Shown: positions 52,091 through 63,251 of the stretch, one piece after another
Position numbering within the stretch: position 1 is the stretch's first letter
How the letters are laid out: the number at the start of each line of letters is the position of its first letter
Assembly: GCA_946800325.1 (NCBI GenBank)
Contig: OX326959.1
Span: 19,064,862-19,128,861 of the forward strand
DNA: 64,000 nucleotides
Direction: 5' to 3'
Source of the DNA: Luzula sylvatica
Taxonomy: Eukaryota; Streptophyta; Magnoliopsida; Poales; Juncaceae
Made by a program: the position numbers and the translations under genes
Notes under the pieces: model-generated
The model's input: the letters and a program-made list of their open reading frames with translations, nothing else
What the model was told of the DNA's origin: nothing
Databases searched by the model: none

Positions 52091-55000
52091 TCACAAACAC
52101 TAAGAAAGTTTGTTTTTCGATTCAAAACATGATTTTAACGCTTTAAGGTGTTCAAATAACATGTTTGTAGATCATTTGTATCATATCTTTTAGTACACAA
52201 CTTTTCACCAAATTTCACAAACACTAAGAAATTTTGTTTTTCGATTCAAAACAAGATTTTAACGATTTGAGGAGTTCAAATAACGTGTTTCTAGATCATT
52301 TGTATCGTATCTTTTACTACATAACTTTTCACCAAATTTCACAAACACTAAGAAAGTTTGTTTTTCGATTCAAAACAAGATTTTAATGCTTTGAGGAGTT
52401 CAAATAACGTGTTTCTAGATCATTTGTATCGTATCTTTTACTACATAACTTTTCACCAAATTTCACAAACACTAAGAAAGTTTGTTTTTCGATTCAATAC
52501 AAGATTTTGACGCATTGAGGAGTTGAAATAACGTGTTTTTAGATCATTTATATCGTATCTTTTACTACATAACTTTTCACCAAATTTCACAAACACCAAG
52601 AAAGTTTGTTTTTCTATTCAAAACAAGATTTTAACGCTTTGAGGTGTTCAAATAACATGTTTTTAGATCATTTGTATCGTATCTTTTAGTACATAACTTT
52701 TCACCAAATTTCACAAACACTAAGAAAGTTTGTTTTTCTATTCAAAACTAGATTTTAACGCTTTGAGGAGTTCAAATAACGTGTTTTTAGATCATTTGTA
52801 TCGTATCTTTTACTACATAACTTTTCACCAAATTTCACAAACACTAAGAAAGTTTGTTTTTCGATTTCAAAACCAGATTTTAACGCTTTGAGGAGTTCAA
52901 ATAACGTGTTTTTAGATCATTTGTATCGTATCTTTTAGTACATAACTTTTCACCAAATTTCACAAACACTAAGAAAGTTTGTTTTTCGATTCAAAACAAG
53001 ATTTTAACGCTTTGAGGAGTTCAAATAACGTGTTTTTGATCATTTGTATCATATCTATTACTACATAACTTTTCGCCAAATTTCACAAACACTAATAAAG
53101 TTTGTTTTTCGATTCAAAACAAGATTTTGACGCTTTGAGGAGTTCAAATAACGTGTTTTTAGATCATTTATATCGTATCTTTTACTACATAACTTTTCAC
53201 CAAATTTCACAAACACCAAGAAAGTTTGTTTTTCTATTCAAAACAAGATTTTAACGCTTTGAGGTGTTCAAATAACATGTTTTTAGATCATTTGTATCGT
53301 ATCTTTTAGTACATTACTTTTCACCAAATTTCACAAACACTAAGAAAGTTTGTTTTTCGATTCAAAACAAGATTTTAATGCTTTGAGGAGTTCAAATAAC
53401 GTGTTTCTAGATCATTTGTATCGTATCTTTTACTACATAACTTTTCACCAAATTTCACAAACACTAAGAAAGTTTGTTTTTCGATTCAATACAAGATTTT
53501 GACGCTTTGAGGAGTTCAAATAACGTGTTTTTAGATCATTTATATCGTATCTTTTACTACATAACTTTTCACCAAATTTCACAAACACCAAGAAAGTTTG
53601 TTTTTCTATTCAAAACAAGATTTTAACGCTTTGAGGTGTTCAAATAACATGTTTTTAGATCATTTGTATCGTATCTTTTAGTACATAACTTTTCACCAAA
53701 TTTCACAAACTCTAAGAAAGTTTGTTTTTCTATTCAAAACTAGATTTTAACGCTTTGAGGAGTTCAAATAACGTGTTTTTAGATCATTTGTATCGTATCT
53801 TTTAGTACATAACTTTTCACCAAATTTCACAAACACTAAGAAAGTTTGTTTTTCGATTCAAAACAAGATTTTAACGCTTTGAGGAGTTCAAATAACGTGT
53901 TTTTAGATCATTTGTATCGTATCTTTTACTACATAACTTTTCACCAAATTTCACAAACACCAAGAAAGTTTGTTTTTCTATTCAAAACAAGATTTTAACG
54001 CTTTGAGGTGTTCAAATAACATGTTTTTAGATCATTTGTATCGTATCTTTTAGTACATAACTTTTCACCAAATTTCACAAACACTAAGAAAGTTTGTTTT
54101 TCTATTCAAAACTAATTTTAACGCTTTGAGGAGTTCAAATAACGTGTTTTTAGATCATTTGTATCGTATCTTTTACTACATAACTTTTCACCAAATTTCA
54201 CAAACACTAAGAAAGTTTGTTTTTCGATTCAATACAAGATTTTGACGCTTTGAGGAGTTGAAATAACGTGTTTTTAGATCATTTATATCGTATCTTTTAC
54301 TACATAACTTTTCACCAAATTTCACAAACACCAAGAAAGTTTGTTTTTCTATTCAAAACAAGATTTTAACGCTTTGAGGTGTTCAAATAACATGTTTTTA
54401 GATCATTTGTATCGTATCTTTTAGTACATAACTTTTCACCAAATTTCACAAACACTAAGAAAGTTTGTTTTTCTATTCAAAACTAGATTTTAACGCTTTG
54501 AGGAGTTCAAATAACGTGTTTTTAGATCATTTGTATCGTATCTTTTACTACATAACTTTTCACCAAATTTCACAAACACTAAGAAAGTTTGTTTTTCGAA
54601 TCAAAACAAGATTTTAACGCTTTGAGGAGTTCAAATAACGTGTTTTTAGATCATTTGTATCGTATCTTTTACTTCATAACTTTTCACCAAATTTCACAAA
54701 CACCAAGAAAGTTTGTTTTTCTATTCAAAACAAGATTTTAACGCTTTGAGGTGTTCAAATAACATGTTTTTAGATCATTTGTATCGTATCTTTTAGTACA
54801 TAACTTTTCACCAAATTTCACAAACACTAAGAAAGTTTGTTTTTCTATTCAAAACTAGATTTTAACTCTTTGAGGAGTTCAAATAACGTGTTTTTAGATC
54901 ATTTGTATCGTATCTTTTACTACATAACTTTTCACCAAATTTCACAAACACTAAGAAAGTTTGTTTTTTGATTTCAAAACCAGATTTTAACGCTTTGAGG

Positions 55001-56416
55001 AGTTCAAATAACGTGTTTTTAGATCATTTGTATCGTATCTTTTAGTACATAACTTTTCACCAAATTTCACAAACACTAAGAAAGTTTGTTTTTCGATTCA
55101 AAACAAGATTTTAACGCTTTGAGGAGTTCAAATAACGTGTTTTTGATCATTTGTATCATATCTTTTACTACATAACTTTTCGCCAAATTTCACAAACACT
55201 AACAAAGTTTGTTTTTCGATTCAAAACAAGATTTTGACGCTTTGAGGAGTTCAAATAACGTGTTTTTAGATCATTTATATCGTATCTTTTACTACATAAC
55301 TTTTCACCAAATTTCACAAACACCAAGAAAGTTTGTTTTTCTATTCAAAACAAGATTTTAACGCTTTGAGGTGTTCAAATAACATGTTTTTAGATCATTT
55401 GTATCGTATCTTTTAGTACATAACTTTTCACCAAATTTCACAAACACTAAGAAAGTTTGTTTTTCTATTCAAAACTAGATTTTAACGCTTTGAGGAGTTC
55501 AAATAACGTGTTTTTAGATCATTTGTATCGTATCTTTTACTACATAACTTTTCACCAAATTTCACAAACACTAAGAAAGTTTGTTTTTCGATTCAAAACA
55601 AGATTTTAACACTTTGAGGAGTTCAAATAACGTGTTTCTAGATCATTTGTATCATATCTTTTACTACATAACTTTTCACCAAATTTCACAAACACTAAGA
55701 AAGTTTGTTTTTCGATTCAAAACATGATTTTAACGCTTTGAGGCGTTCAAATAACATGTTTGTAGATCATTTGTATCGTATCTTTTAGTACACAACTTTT
55801 CACCAAATTTCACAAACACTAAGAAATTTTGTTTTTCGATTCAAAACAAGATTTTAACGCTTTGAGGAGTTCAAATAACATGTTTCTAGATCATTTGTAT
55901 CGTATCTTTTACTACATAACTTTTCACCAAATTTCACAAACACTAAGAAAGTTTGTTTTTCGATTCAAAACAAGATTTTAATGCTTTGAGGAGTTCAAAT
56001 AACGTGTTTCTAGATCATTTGTATCGTATCTTTTACTACATAACTTTTCACCAAATTTCACAAACACTAAGAAAGTTTGTTTTTCGATTCAAAACAAACT
56101 TTCAACGCTTTTAGGAGTTCAAATAACGTGTTTTTAGATCATTTGTATCGTATCTTTTAGTACATAACTTTTCACCAAATTTCACAAACACTATGAAAGT
56201 TTGTTTTTCGATTTGAAAACAAGATTTTAACGCTTTGAGGAGTTCAAATAACGTGTTTTTAGATCATTTGTATCGTATCTTTTAGTACATAACTTTTCAC
56301 CAAATTTCAAAAACACTAAGAAAGTTTGTTTTTCGATTCAAAGCAAGATTTTAACGCTTTGAGGAGTTCAAATAACGTGTTTCTAGATCATTTGTATCGT
56401 ATCTTTTACTACATAA

Positions 56417-56421
56417 ATTTT
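56417..56421 (+). repeat. Target-site duplication of copia element, left
   Basis: 'atttt' directly before the LTR, identical to 63880-63884. Fusing the flanks at one copy restores the satellite string 'cataaattttcacc'. Confidence 0.92.
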
Positions 56422-57049
56422 TGTAGGATTACGCATACGATTATTAGAGTATGCAGCGGAATTATTCACGCATGCGTAACCTAATTCTACCCTGGATCAC
56501 ACTCGAAAAATACCGAAAAAGGAAGAGTAATCAGAATTTTACCTCGTACAAGTTAGTACGTGATGTCTTCTTCTCCAATCTGTTGAACCTTCTCCAAGGA
56601 TTGCTCGTGCAGCCCCTCTACTCGTGTCCACCTTGATATTCGTCCGATCGGAACCGTCAACGCCGTTCTAGCCGGTGTCACAATTATTTCTCTCAACAAA
56701 TTGCTCAGATCTCTCTTCTATTTCTCTCTCGATCTCACTTTGAAATTCTGTGGGAGAAAGAAGAATTTCGGCGGCCAAAATTAGGTCAGAAAAATGGCAG
56801 CCTCGAAGAGAGAGAAAGTTGAAATCAGAATATATATATAGGCAAAAATTAGGTTAAAACCCTAGCTTTCGGATTGGGCCGAAATTAGGTTAAAACCTTA
56901 ATTATCTGAATGGGCCCGAAATTAGATTAAATCATAATTATCTGAAATTAGGTTAAAACCCATAATTCTGAACGGGTCCAATTCTGACTGCAGATTTGCC
57001 TATTTATATAAATTCTTCCTAGTTAATTCTTAAGCCATATTTTCTTTCA
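56422..57049 (-). repeat. 3' LTR of copia element
   Basis: 628 bp, on the plus strand beginning tgtaggatta and ending ttctttca (TG...CA on both strands). It retains the intact terminal TG that the other LTR has lost. It contains a run of degenerate repeats at 56842-56983. Confidence 0.95.
56842..56983. repeat. Degenerate direct repeats in LTR U3
   Basis: About four iterations of 'aaattaggttaaaacc' followed by a tail like 'ttaattatctgaatgggcc', spaced roughly 26-40 bp. The block lies in the U3 part as read on the minus strand, where LTRs often carry repeated enhancer elements. The same block recurs in the 5' LTR (63672-63813). Confidence 0.65.
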
Positions 57050-57765
57050 AACTCCCTCTTGGATTAAGACTTAATCAACTTGGCCATATGTCCAACATAT
57101 GTCGTGAGATCTAATCACACGTGATTTCATTTTATTTGTCCAACAAACGTATTTGTGAGCATTATCTTGAGAATCCGATATGTTACGAAATCTTGGTGTG
57201 ACCGTTGTAGGTTCGTCTAGGACTGGTAGTGGATATGACAACAATCCACAAGGTATTGCGAGCACTAGACTGCCGTTAATACCTACCCAAAATTAGCACG
57301 AAAAAGGTGGAGAACACCTTTACGAAGATGCAGTACATCTTCATACCTAGCTCAGATAATTGTTAATAGTCCTCTTGTTCGCGATATCTTCCGATCAAAA
57401 GAGTCACGGTGAAGCTTAAGACTTCAAGTCATCCCCTTTTCTTTTTGATCAGATATACTCTTTCTCGATAAGAATTAGATTGATAATTACAATGCGAACT
57501 CTACTGAGTTCCATCGAGCTTGGCCAAGCATTTCATCAATCTCAATTCAATCGAGGGGCCCGAGAGATATCTCCCTCTATCCTTTTTCAAGGTTAGAAAG
57601 GAACAATTCCTATCTTGCAACCTCACATCCTTTGTCTATGCTAAAAACAATACTCAATAATAATTTCTGCTACACAGTTACGCGTAGGGTTAATTACATC
57701 AAAGCATTGTCTTTTCACATACTAGGTATCCGTGAGATCACTCAAGTATGAAGCACTAAAACGCA
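57050..57765 (-). other. 3' non-coding region of copia element
   Basis: 716 bp between the Gag-Pol stop codon and the 3' LTR. I see no domain and no continuation of RNase H in another frame: neither the usual lysine/histidine-rich motif nor a terminal Pro-Leu-Thr-Lys motif. A 64-codon minus-strand frame at 57071-57265 has no recognisable features. Confidence 0.7.
57051..57062 (-). other. Polypurine tract
   Basis: On the minus strand 'ccaagagggagt' lies one base from the start of the 3' LTR. This is the expected plus-strand primer of reverse transcription. Confidence 0.85.
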
Positions 57766-60700
57766 CTATCTGGATTGTGCTATTGCTCCGTTATTGTCAC
57801 AATAGACATCCATGGAACCCGAGATACTTGGCATAACGCCAAGTTCCATCACGAACTGTAGTAGCCAGACAGCCTCCTTTGCGGCTTCCGAAGCCGCGAT
57901 GTATTCCGCTTCAGTTGTAGAATCAGCCACCGTCTTCTGTTTGGAGCTTTTCCAAATAACAGCTCCGCCATTGAGCGTAAAGACGTAACCACTTTGAGAT
58001 TGGAAATCGTCCGGGCAAGTTTGGAAACTAGCATCTGTATATCCTTGGATAATCAGATCTCCTTCCGAACCTCCATAGACAAGAAACATATCTTTAGTAT
58101 TCCTGAGATACTTAAGAATGCTCTTGACTGCGGACCAGTGAGCTTCCCCTGGATCAGACTGATAGCGGGAAGTCACACTCAATGCATATGCGACATCTGG
58201 TCTAGTACATATCATGGCATACATGATCGATCCTATAGCCGAAGCGTATGGGATCCGACTCATTCGCTCACGTTCAGCGTCCGTTGAAGGACACTGAGCC
58301 TTAGTGAGAGTGATGTCATGTGACATTGGCAGAAATCCTTTCTTGGATTGCTCCATGTGAAACCTAGTTATCACTTTGTCAATATATGTACTTTGACTTA
58401 GTCCGAGAAGTCTCCTCGATCTATCTCTATAGATCTTCACACCTAAAATATAGGCAGCTTCTCCTAAGTCCTTCATTGCGAATTGACTACCCAAATATGC
58501 CTTAACCTGGTTAAGCATCGGGATGTCATTTCCAATGAGTAAGATGTCGTCCACGTACAAGATGAGGAATACAACCGAACTCCCACTGAATTTCTTGTAT
58601 ACACAAGGTTCCTCGATGTTTTGAATGAAACCATACTTTGCGATAACCTCATCGAATCGTATGTTCCATGCACGAGATGCTTGTTTTAATCCATAAATGG
58701 ATCTCATAAGCTTGCACACTTTATTCGGATTCTTTGGATCGACAAAACCCTCGGGTTGTGTCATATACACATCCTCGGTAAGGTTCCCATTAAGGAAAGC
58801 GGTTTTGACATCCATCTGCCATATCTCATAATCGTGATATGCAGCTATCGCTAGAAGAATGCGAATACTTTTAAACATGGCTACTGGAGAAAACGTTTCA
58901 TCATAGTCTATACCATTAATTTGCTTGAAACCTTTCGCCACCAGTCTTGCTTTAAAAGTGTGTACATTACCATCCATGTCAGTTTTCTTCTTGAAAACCC
59001 ATTTGCACCCAACGGTCTTTGCACCATCAGGTAGATCAATAAGATTCCAAACCTTATTATCATACATGGATTGGATCTCGGTTTTCATGGCGTCATGCCA
59101 TGTCGAGGAATCCAAGCTAGACATAGCACCTTTGTAGGAGTTTGGCTCATCATCTAGAGTCAACTCATCATCGTCATTACTAATGAGAAATCCATATCTC
59201 TCAGGTTCTTGACGAATCCTACCAGATCTACGTATAGCTTGTGTATTAGATTCTGGTCCACCATCCAATGGTAACTCAGAATCTTGTTCCAAATCAGCTT
59301 GTTCACTTTGTGGTTCTCGAATTTCTTCGAGATCAATTTTACTCCCACTGGCTTGACGATCTAGGAATTCCTTCTCTAAGAAGTGTCCTCGTCGAGCCAC
59401 GAAAACCTTGTTTTCGCTAGGCAAGTAAAAGTAGTATCCTCTGGTTTCTTGAGGATACCCCACAAATAAACATTTGTCTGATCTTGGCTCGAGTTTTTCC
59501 GTCAATAACCTTTTGACGTATGCCTCGCAACCCCAAATCTTAAGATAAGACAATGATGGCACCTTGCCATGCCATAATTCATATGGTGTCTTTTCAACCG
59601 ATTTGGACGGAACTCTATTCAGTACATGAGCGGCCGTTTGAAGCGCGAAACCCCAAAATGACTTTGGCAAATCTGTTCGACTCATCATCGAGCGAACCAT
59701 GTCTAACAAAGTTCGATTCCTCCTCTCGGACACTCCATTCCATTGGGGTGTACCGGGTGGAGTCCATTGTGATACTATACCACAATCTCGAAGATAGTCC
59801 TCAAACTCATAGCTCAAGTATTCGCCACCTCGATCCGATCGAATGGCTTTTACTTTCTTGCCCAGTTGAAGTTCTACCTCGTGTTGAAACTCTTTGAATT
59901 TCTCAAAAGTTTCACTTTTGTGACGCATTAAGTATAGATATTCATATCTACTATAATCGTCAGTAAAAGTCACGAAGTAGCGATACCCATTTCTAGCCTC
60001 GACACTCATCGGTCCACATACATCGGAATGTATGAGGGCCAACACATCTTTCGATCTTTCTCCTTTCTTGGAAAAAGGTGTCTTTGTCATCTTACCCATC
60101 AAACAAGATTCGCAATTTTCTATTGACTTTAAATCAAAAGAATCTAGCACTCCATCCTTTTGGAGTCTAGCAATGCGTTTCTCGTTTATGTGTCCGAGAC
60201 GACAATGCCATGAGTATGTTTCATTAGTTTGAGTGGTATTTATGTTATAAATGGACTGATTATTGTTGTTATTTTCTAAATCCAAGACATATAAACCATT
60301 TTCAACTAGAACATTACTAAAGAAAATGTCATTCTTGCGAATAAAACAATCATTAGTACCAATAACTAATTCATATCCATCCGCAATAAGTCTCGAAACA
60401 GAAATAATATTCCTACTCAAAGTAGGTACATAACAACAATTATTCAAAACTAAAATAGGTCCATTTGGCAAAGTTAAATCATACGTCCCTTCGGCTAATG
60501 CTGCTACTCGAGCTCCATTCCCGACGCGTAAATCAACTTCGCCACGAATCAACGATCTTCTACTTCTTAGGCCCTGCATATTATTACAAATATGAGTCCC
60601 ACATCCAGTGTCCAACACCCATGATGATAAAGTAAAGAAATAAGAATCGATAACGGAAATACCTGATGCCGGTGTGTCCGAGGAAGCGGTCTTTTGCTTG

Positions 60701-61662
60701 CTCTCCCTCAGGAAGATCTCGCAATCACGCTTCCAATGCCCCTCCTTGAGACAGTGGAAACACTTCTTGTCATCCTTGGCTTTCTTGCTCACGGGCTTAG
60801 GCGCAACCTTGTTGCCCTTTGCCTTCCTCTTCTTGTTATTGTTTCCATTGTTTGGATTCTTCCCTTGAACCATCAATACCTCCGAAGTCCTAGACTTCAT
60901 GTACCGCGGTTTCTGGTCACCTTCGAATGTTCTGAGCATTCCGAAAAGCTGGGGAATGGTCCTTGTCATGTCCGACATGTGGAAATGCGAAATGAACGAA
61001 TCGAAACTCGGTGGCAGTGACAACATGATCAAATCAGTTTGTAACTCCAACTCAAATTTCATGCCAAGCCTCTCAAGATGATCGAAATATCCTTTCATCT
61101 TGAGAAGATGAGAGCTAACGGGCGTACCCTCTTGCATCTTGCATTGTGTCGCATTGCCAAGAGCTTGATACTTCTCCACCCTTGCTTGAACCTGAAACAT
61201 CTCCCTGAGCTGTTTCATAATCTCGTATGCATCATATCCTTTCATCTTGAGAAGATGAGAGCTAACGGGCGTACCCTCTTGCATCTTGCATTGCGTCGCA
61301 TTGCCAAGAGCTTGATACTTCTCCACCCTTGCTTGAACCTGAAACATCTCCCTGAGCTGTTTCATAATCTCGTATGCATCCTGTTTCTCAAACTGAATTT
61401 GATATTCAGGAGTCATAGTAGCCAACATGAGGCATGTGACATCATTCGAATCGTCCATCATGGTCGTATATTCGAATGTCTCATCCTCAGTTGATGTATC
61501 CCCTGGCACAGGAGGGATAGGCGTCTCCAAGACATGTGCCTTTCCTTCCTGTCTCAGAACGAATCCCAGATTCCTCTGCCAGTCGAGAAAGTTCTTTCCG
61601 TTCATTCGTTCCTTTTCCAAAATGGAACGCAAACTAAAGCGGTTATTACTTGGTAAAGCCAT
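57766..61662 (-). CDS. Ty1/copia Gag-Pol polyprotein, C-terminally short
   Basis: Single 1,298-residue frame for the particle protein and enzymes of retrotransposition, which act in cytoplasmic particles and then at the nuclear integration site. Visible order: Gag of the plant copia type (about 10-265); zinc knuckle CFHCLKEGHWKRDC (301-314); aspartic protease with DTG at 351-353; HHCC zinc finger (H486, H491, C517, C520); integrase catalytic D547, D610, E646 with the last pair 35 residues apart; reverse transcriptase from about 854, with MDVKTAFLNG (950-959), YGLKQASRAWN (990-1000) and YVDD (1036-1039); RNase H with YTDASF (1208-1213), TTEAEY (1249-1254) and YCDN (1287-1290). The start ATG at 61662 fits the usual N-terminus. 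Two oddities: residues 95-143 are repeated exactly as 144-192, and the frame ends at residue 1298, eight residues after YCDN, where relatives continue for several tens of residues to complete RNase H. No internal stop or frameshift was seen. Confidence 0.95.
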   Translation of the reverse strand: MALPSNNRFSLRSILEKERMNGKNFLDWQRNLGFVLRQEGKAHVLETPIPPVPGDTSTEDETFEYTTMMDDSNDVTCLMLATMTPEYQIQFEKQDAYEIMKQLREMFQVQARVEKYQALGNATQCKMQEGTPVSSHLLKMKGYDAYEIMKQLREMFQVQARVEKYQALGNATQCKMQEGTPVSSHLLKMKGYFDHLERLGMKFELELQTDLIMLSLPPSFDSFISHFHMSDMTRTIPQLFGMLRTFEGDQKPRYMKSRTSEVLMVQGKNPNNGNNNKKRKAKGNKVAPKPVSKKAKDDKKCFHCLKEGHWKRDCEIFLRESKQKTASSDTPASGISVIDSYFFTLSSWVLDTGCGTHICNNMQGLRSRRSLIRGEVDLRVGNGARVAALAEGTYDLTLPNGPILVLNNCCYVPTLSRNIISVSRLIADGYELVIGTNDCFIRKNDIFFSNVLVENGLYVLDLENNNNNQSIYNINTTQTNETYSWHCRLGHINEKRIARLQKDGVLDSFDLKSIENCESCLMGKMTKTPFSKKGERSKDVLALIHSDVCGPMSVEARNGYRYFVTFTDDYSRYEYLYLMRHKSETFEKFKEFQHEVELQLGKKVKAIRSDRGGEYLSYEFEDYLRDCGIVSQWTPPGTPQWNGVSERRNRTLLDMVRSMMSRTDLPKSFWGFALQTAAHVLNRVPSKSVEKTPYELWHGKVPSLSYLKIWGCEAYVKRLLTEKLEPRSDKCLFVGYPQETRGYYFYLPSENKVFVARRGHFLEKEFLDRQASGSKIDLEEIREPQSEQADLEQDSELPLDGGPESNTQAIRRSGRIRQEPERYGFLISNDDDELTLDDEPNSYKGAMSSLDSSTWHDAMKTEIQSMYDNKVWNLIDLPDGAKTVGCKWVFKKKTDMDGNVHTFKARLVAKGFKQINGIDYDETFSPVAMFKSIRILLAIAAYHDYEIWQMDVKTAFLNGNLTEDVYMTQPEGFVDPKNPNKVCKLMRSIYGLKQASRAWNIRFDEVIAKYGFIQNIEEPCVYKKFSGSSVVFLILYVDDILLIGNDIPMLNQVKAYLGSQFAMKDLGEAAYILGVKIYRDRSRRLLGLSQSTYIDKVITRFHMEQSKKGFLPMSHDITLTKAQCPSTDAERERMSRIPYASAIGSIMYAMICTRPDVAYALSVTSRYQSDPGEAHWSAVKSILKYLRNTKDMFLVYGGSEGDLIIQGYTDASFQTCPDDFQSQSGYVFTLNGGAVIWKSSKQKTVADSTTEAEYIAASEAAKEAVWLLQFVMELGVMPSISGSMDVYCDNNGAIAQSR
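61087..61380 (-). repeat. In-frame 147-bp tandem duplication in gag
   Basis: 61087-61233 and 61234-61380 are adjacent direct copies of 147 bp (49 codons) with one difference, ACA against ACG (both Thr). The protein segment runs from DAYEIMKQLREM to LLKMKGY. Relatives of this Gag carry the segment once. The near identity shows it arose recently, or is an assembly or copying artefact. Confidence 0.9.
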
Positions 61663-62389
61663 TATATCTACAAATTTTGAAAAATAATGTAATTAATAAC
61701 GTGGACTTTCATATATTAAAATTCATTTTTAAACAACTTGAAATACCCATTATTTTATCATTTCAAATAGCCCCCACTACTGAAACGGAGATTTGATACC
61801 TTAAATCTCATAATGGACAAGATCCCTATTTAACATATTTCTAAGGTGACTAAGGCCAACCACTCAGAAAACACGTCACGTTGGGTAGGACGGTGTCCAA
61901 TCATCTCTAAGACGATTCTTGCTTTATTCGCGAGGTCCAGTATTGAGTTCAACTCAAAACCAGAGTATGTGTACCTCACTCCTTGCCCCAAATACTAGCC
62001 TAGCTAGCTAATTGGTCAAGTCCAAACCATAAATGGAATATCATTCAATTAGCGAATTGACATGCCAGACTAAAGCCGTGCAACATATCAATCCCTAATC
62101 AATGCGTGCCTTCTTTTCTACGTACGTGTAAACTTGTGTCAGACTAAGGCCATGCAACATAAGTAAACAAAGACTAGACTAGAAGGTTCCATTTAGGGAG
62201 GCAAGTTACTTGATAATTACGTGGGAGGATTTTCTTTTCTTGAAATCATTTATTTAATTTTTATTTTATTCATGCATAAAAACAAAAACATAACAAAAAT
62301 TGTACGGTATAGCATATAGGCATTTTAGTTTTATGAGCAATCATAAAACCCTAAATTCCCAACCCTAAAACCCAAGATGATCTTGTGTT

Positions 62390-62449
62390 GTTCTTGAAGA
62401 TCCAATCTTCGTGTTGTGTCGTCTGTTCTTGAAGATCCAATCTTCGTGT
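62390..62449. repeat. Two-copy 35-bp-period direct repeat in leader
   Basis: 'gttcttgaagatccaatctt' plus 'cgtgt' occurs at 62390-62414 and again at 62425-62449. Confidence 0.85.
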
Positions 62450-62806
62450 CGTCTTGTTTGGAAGGTTCCTTTTTCAAAACTAAACCTATTCTACTACAAT
62501 TTGGAAGACTCACCGATCCCCATATTAAAATAGTTTACAATTTGGAAAGCTCACTGGCCCCCACACAACATACAGACAAACAATCACAACACACATACAA
62601 ACAATCATAACACACATACAAACATTCACAAACAATCATCCCCATTTTAGGCTATATGCTATACCGAATTAAATTTATAAATTGGAAATTTTAAATTATT
62701 GGGCATTTTTGACAGAAAAAAAATTTTGTTGTCCAGAATTTTGTTCGTACGATCGCAACTCCAAGTTTGATCGAGAAACGACAGAAAAAAAAATTTCGAC
62801 TTTTTT

Positions 62807-62856
62807 ACTCTTTTTTTTTTTATTTTTTTTTTATTTTTTTTTTTTTTTTTTTTTTT
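62807..62856. repeat. Poly(T)-rich tract (poly(A) on minus strand)
   Basis: Almost pure T with isolated A bases on the plus strand, so the retrotransposon RNA would carry an internal A-rich tract in its leader. Confidence 0.9.
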
Positions 62857-63238
62857 GAAAATCTGTATTTATTAAAAATATTTAACAGATCCAAATTTTT
62901 ATAACAGATCCAATCTGTATTTATTACCATATATTGTGAAAATCTAATTTTCTGAAAATCCAATTTTCAACAGATCTAATCTGTACAAAATATATTCTGA
63001 AAATCTAATTTTTTTCTGAATTTCCATTTTTATTCTGAAAACCTAATTTTTTTTGAAAATTCAATTTTAACCAGATCTAATCTGTAATAATTACAAATTT
63101 TTCTGAAAATCTAATTTTCAACAGAATTCATATTATGTAATTTTGCAATTTAGCCCAAAAATTCTAAAATTTCTCAAATTATAAAATTCTAATCTACAAA
63201 TCTGAAAATCTAATTTTCGATGGTTTTAACGATCGTTT

Positions 63239-63250
63239 GCTCTGATACCA
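63239..63250 (-). other. Primer-binding site (initiator tRNA-Met)
   Basis: On the minus strand TGGTATCAGAGC, the standard complement of the 3' end of plant initiator tRNA-Met, lies one base after the 5' LTR. It fixes the element's orientation. Confidence 0.95.
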
Positions 63251-63251
63251 C

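Larger units (their letters stand above)
40641..56421 (+). repeat. 124-bp satellite array, segment 3
   Basis: Same satellite, same strand, continuous from the solo LTR to the copia element. It contains the end of the second 42-mer unit, the truncated third, and the 13-mer pair. In its last 3.4 kb, 'catttgtatcatatc' recurs at 53041 and 55149, 2,108 bp or 17 monomers apart. It ends within 'actacataaatttt', the left flank of the retrotransposon. Confidence 0.97.
61663..63238 (-). other. Long 5' leader of copia element
   Basis: About 1.58 kb between primer site and Gag start with no supported gene. On the plus strand it holds a T-rich tract at about 62807-62856, an A/T-rich stretch with many 'ctgaaaatctaatttt' iterations at 62860-63215, a 35-bp-period direct repeat at 62390-62449, an 'acacacatacaaacaatcat' iteration at 62576-62640, and an imperfect 'cagactaaagccgtgcaaca' repeat near 62067 and 62138. 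Leaders of this length occur in plant LTR elements. No function is claimed for any of these tracts. Confidence 0.75.

Noticed and set aside
1..56421. CRISPR-like array
   Set aside because: No alternation of constant repeats and unique spacers: the whole 124-bp period is repeated and the context is a plant satellite.
1..56421. CENP-B box-like motif in the monomer
   Set aside because: No stretch of the monomer resembles the 17-bp CENP-B box core with its two CpG-bearing ends; the conserved dyad is a different motif.
56451..56636. 61-codon plus-strand frame in the LTR, repeated at 63281
   Set aside because: Lies within both LTRs in antisense to the element, with no family resemblance; duplicated only because the LTR is.
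57849..61687. Numerous short frames overlapping the Gag-Pol region in other frames and on the plus strand
   Set aside because: Shadows of the polyprotein; none shows independent features.
62331..62610. Two short overlapping frames in the leader
   Set aside because: Opposite strands, repeat-derived sequence, no recognisable product.
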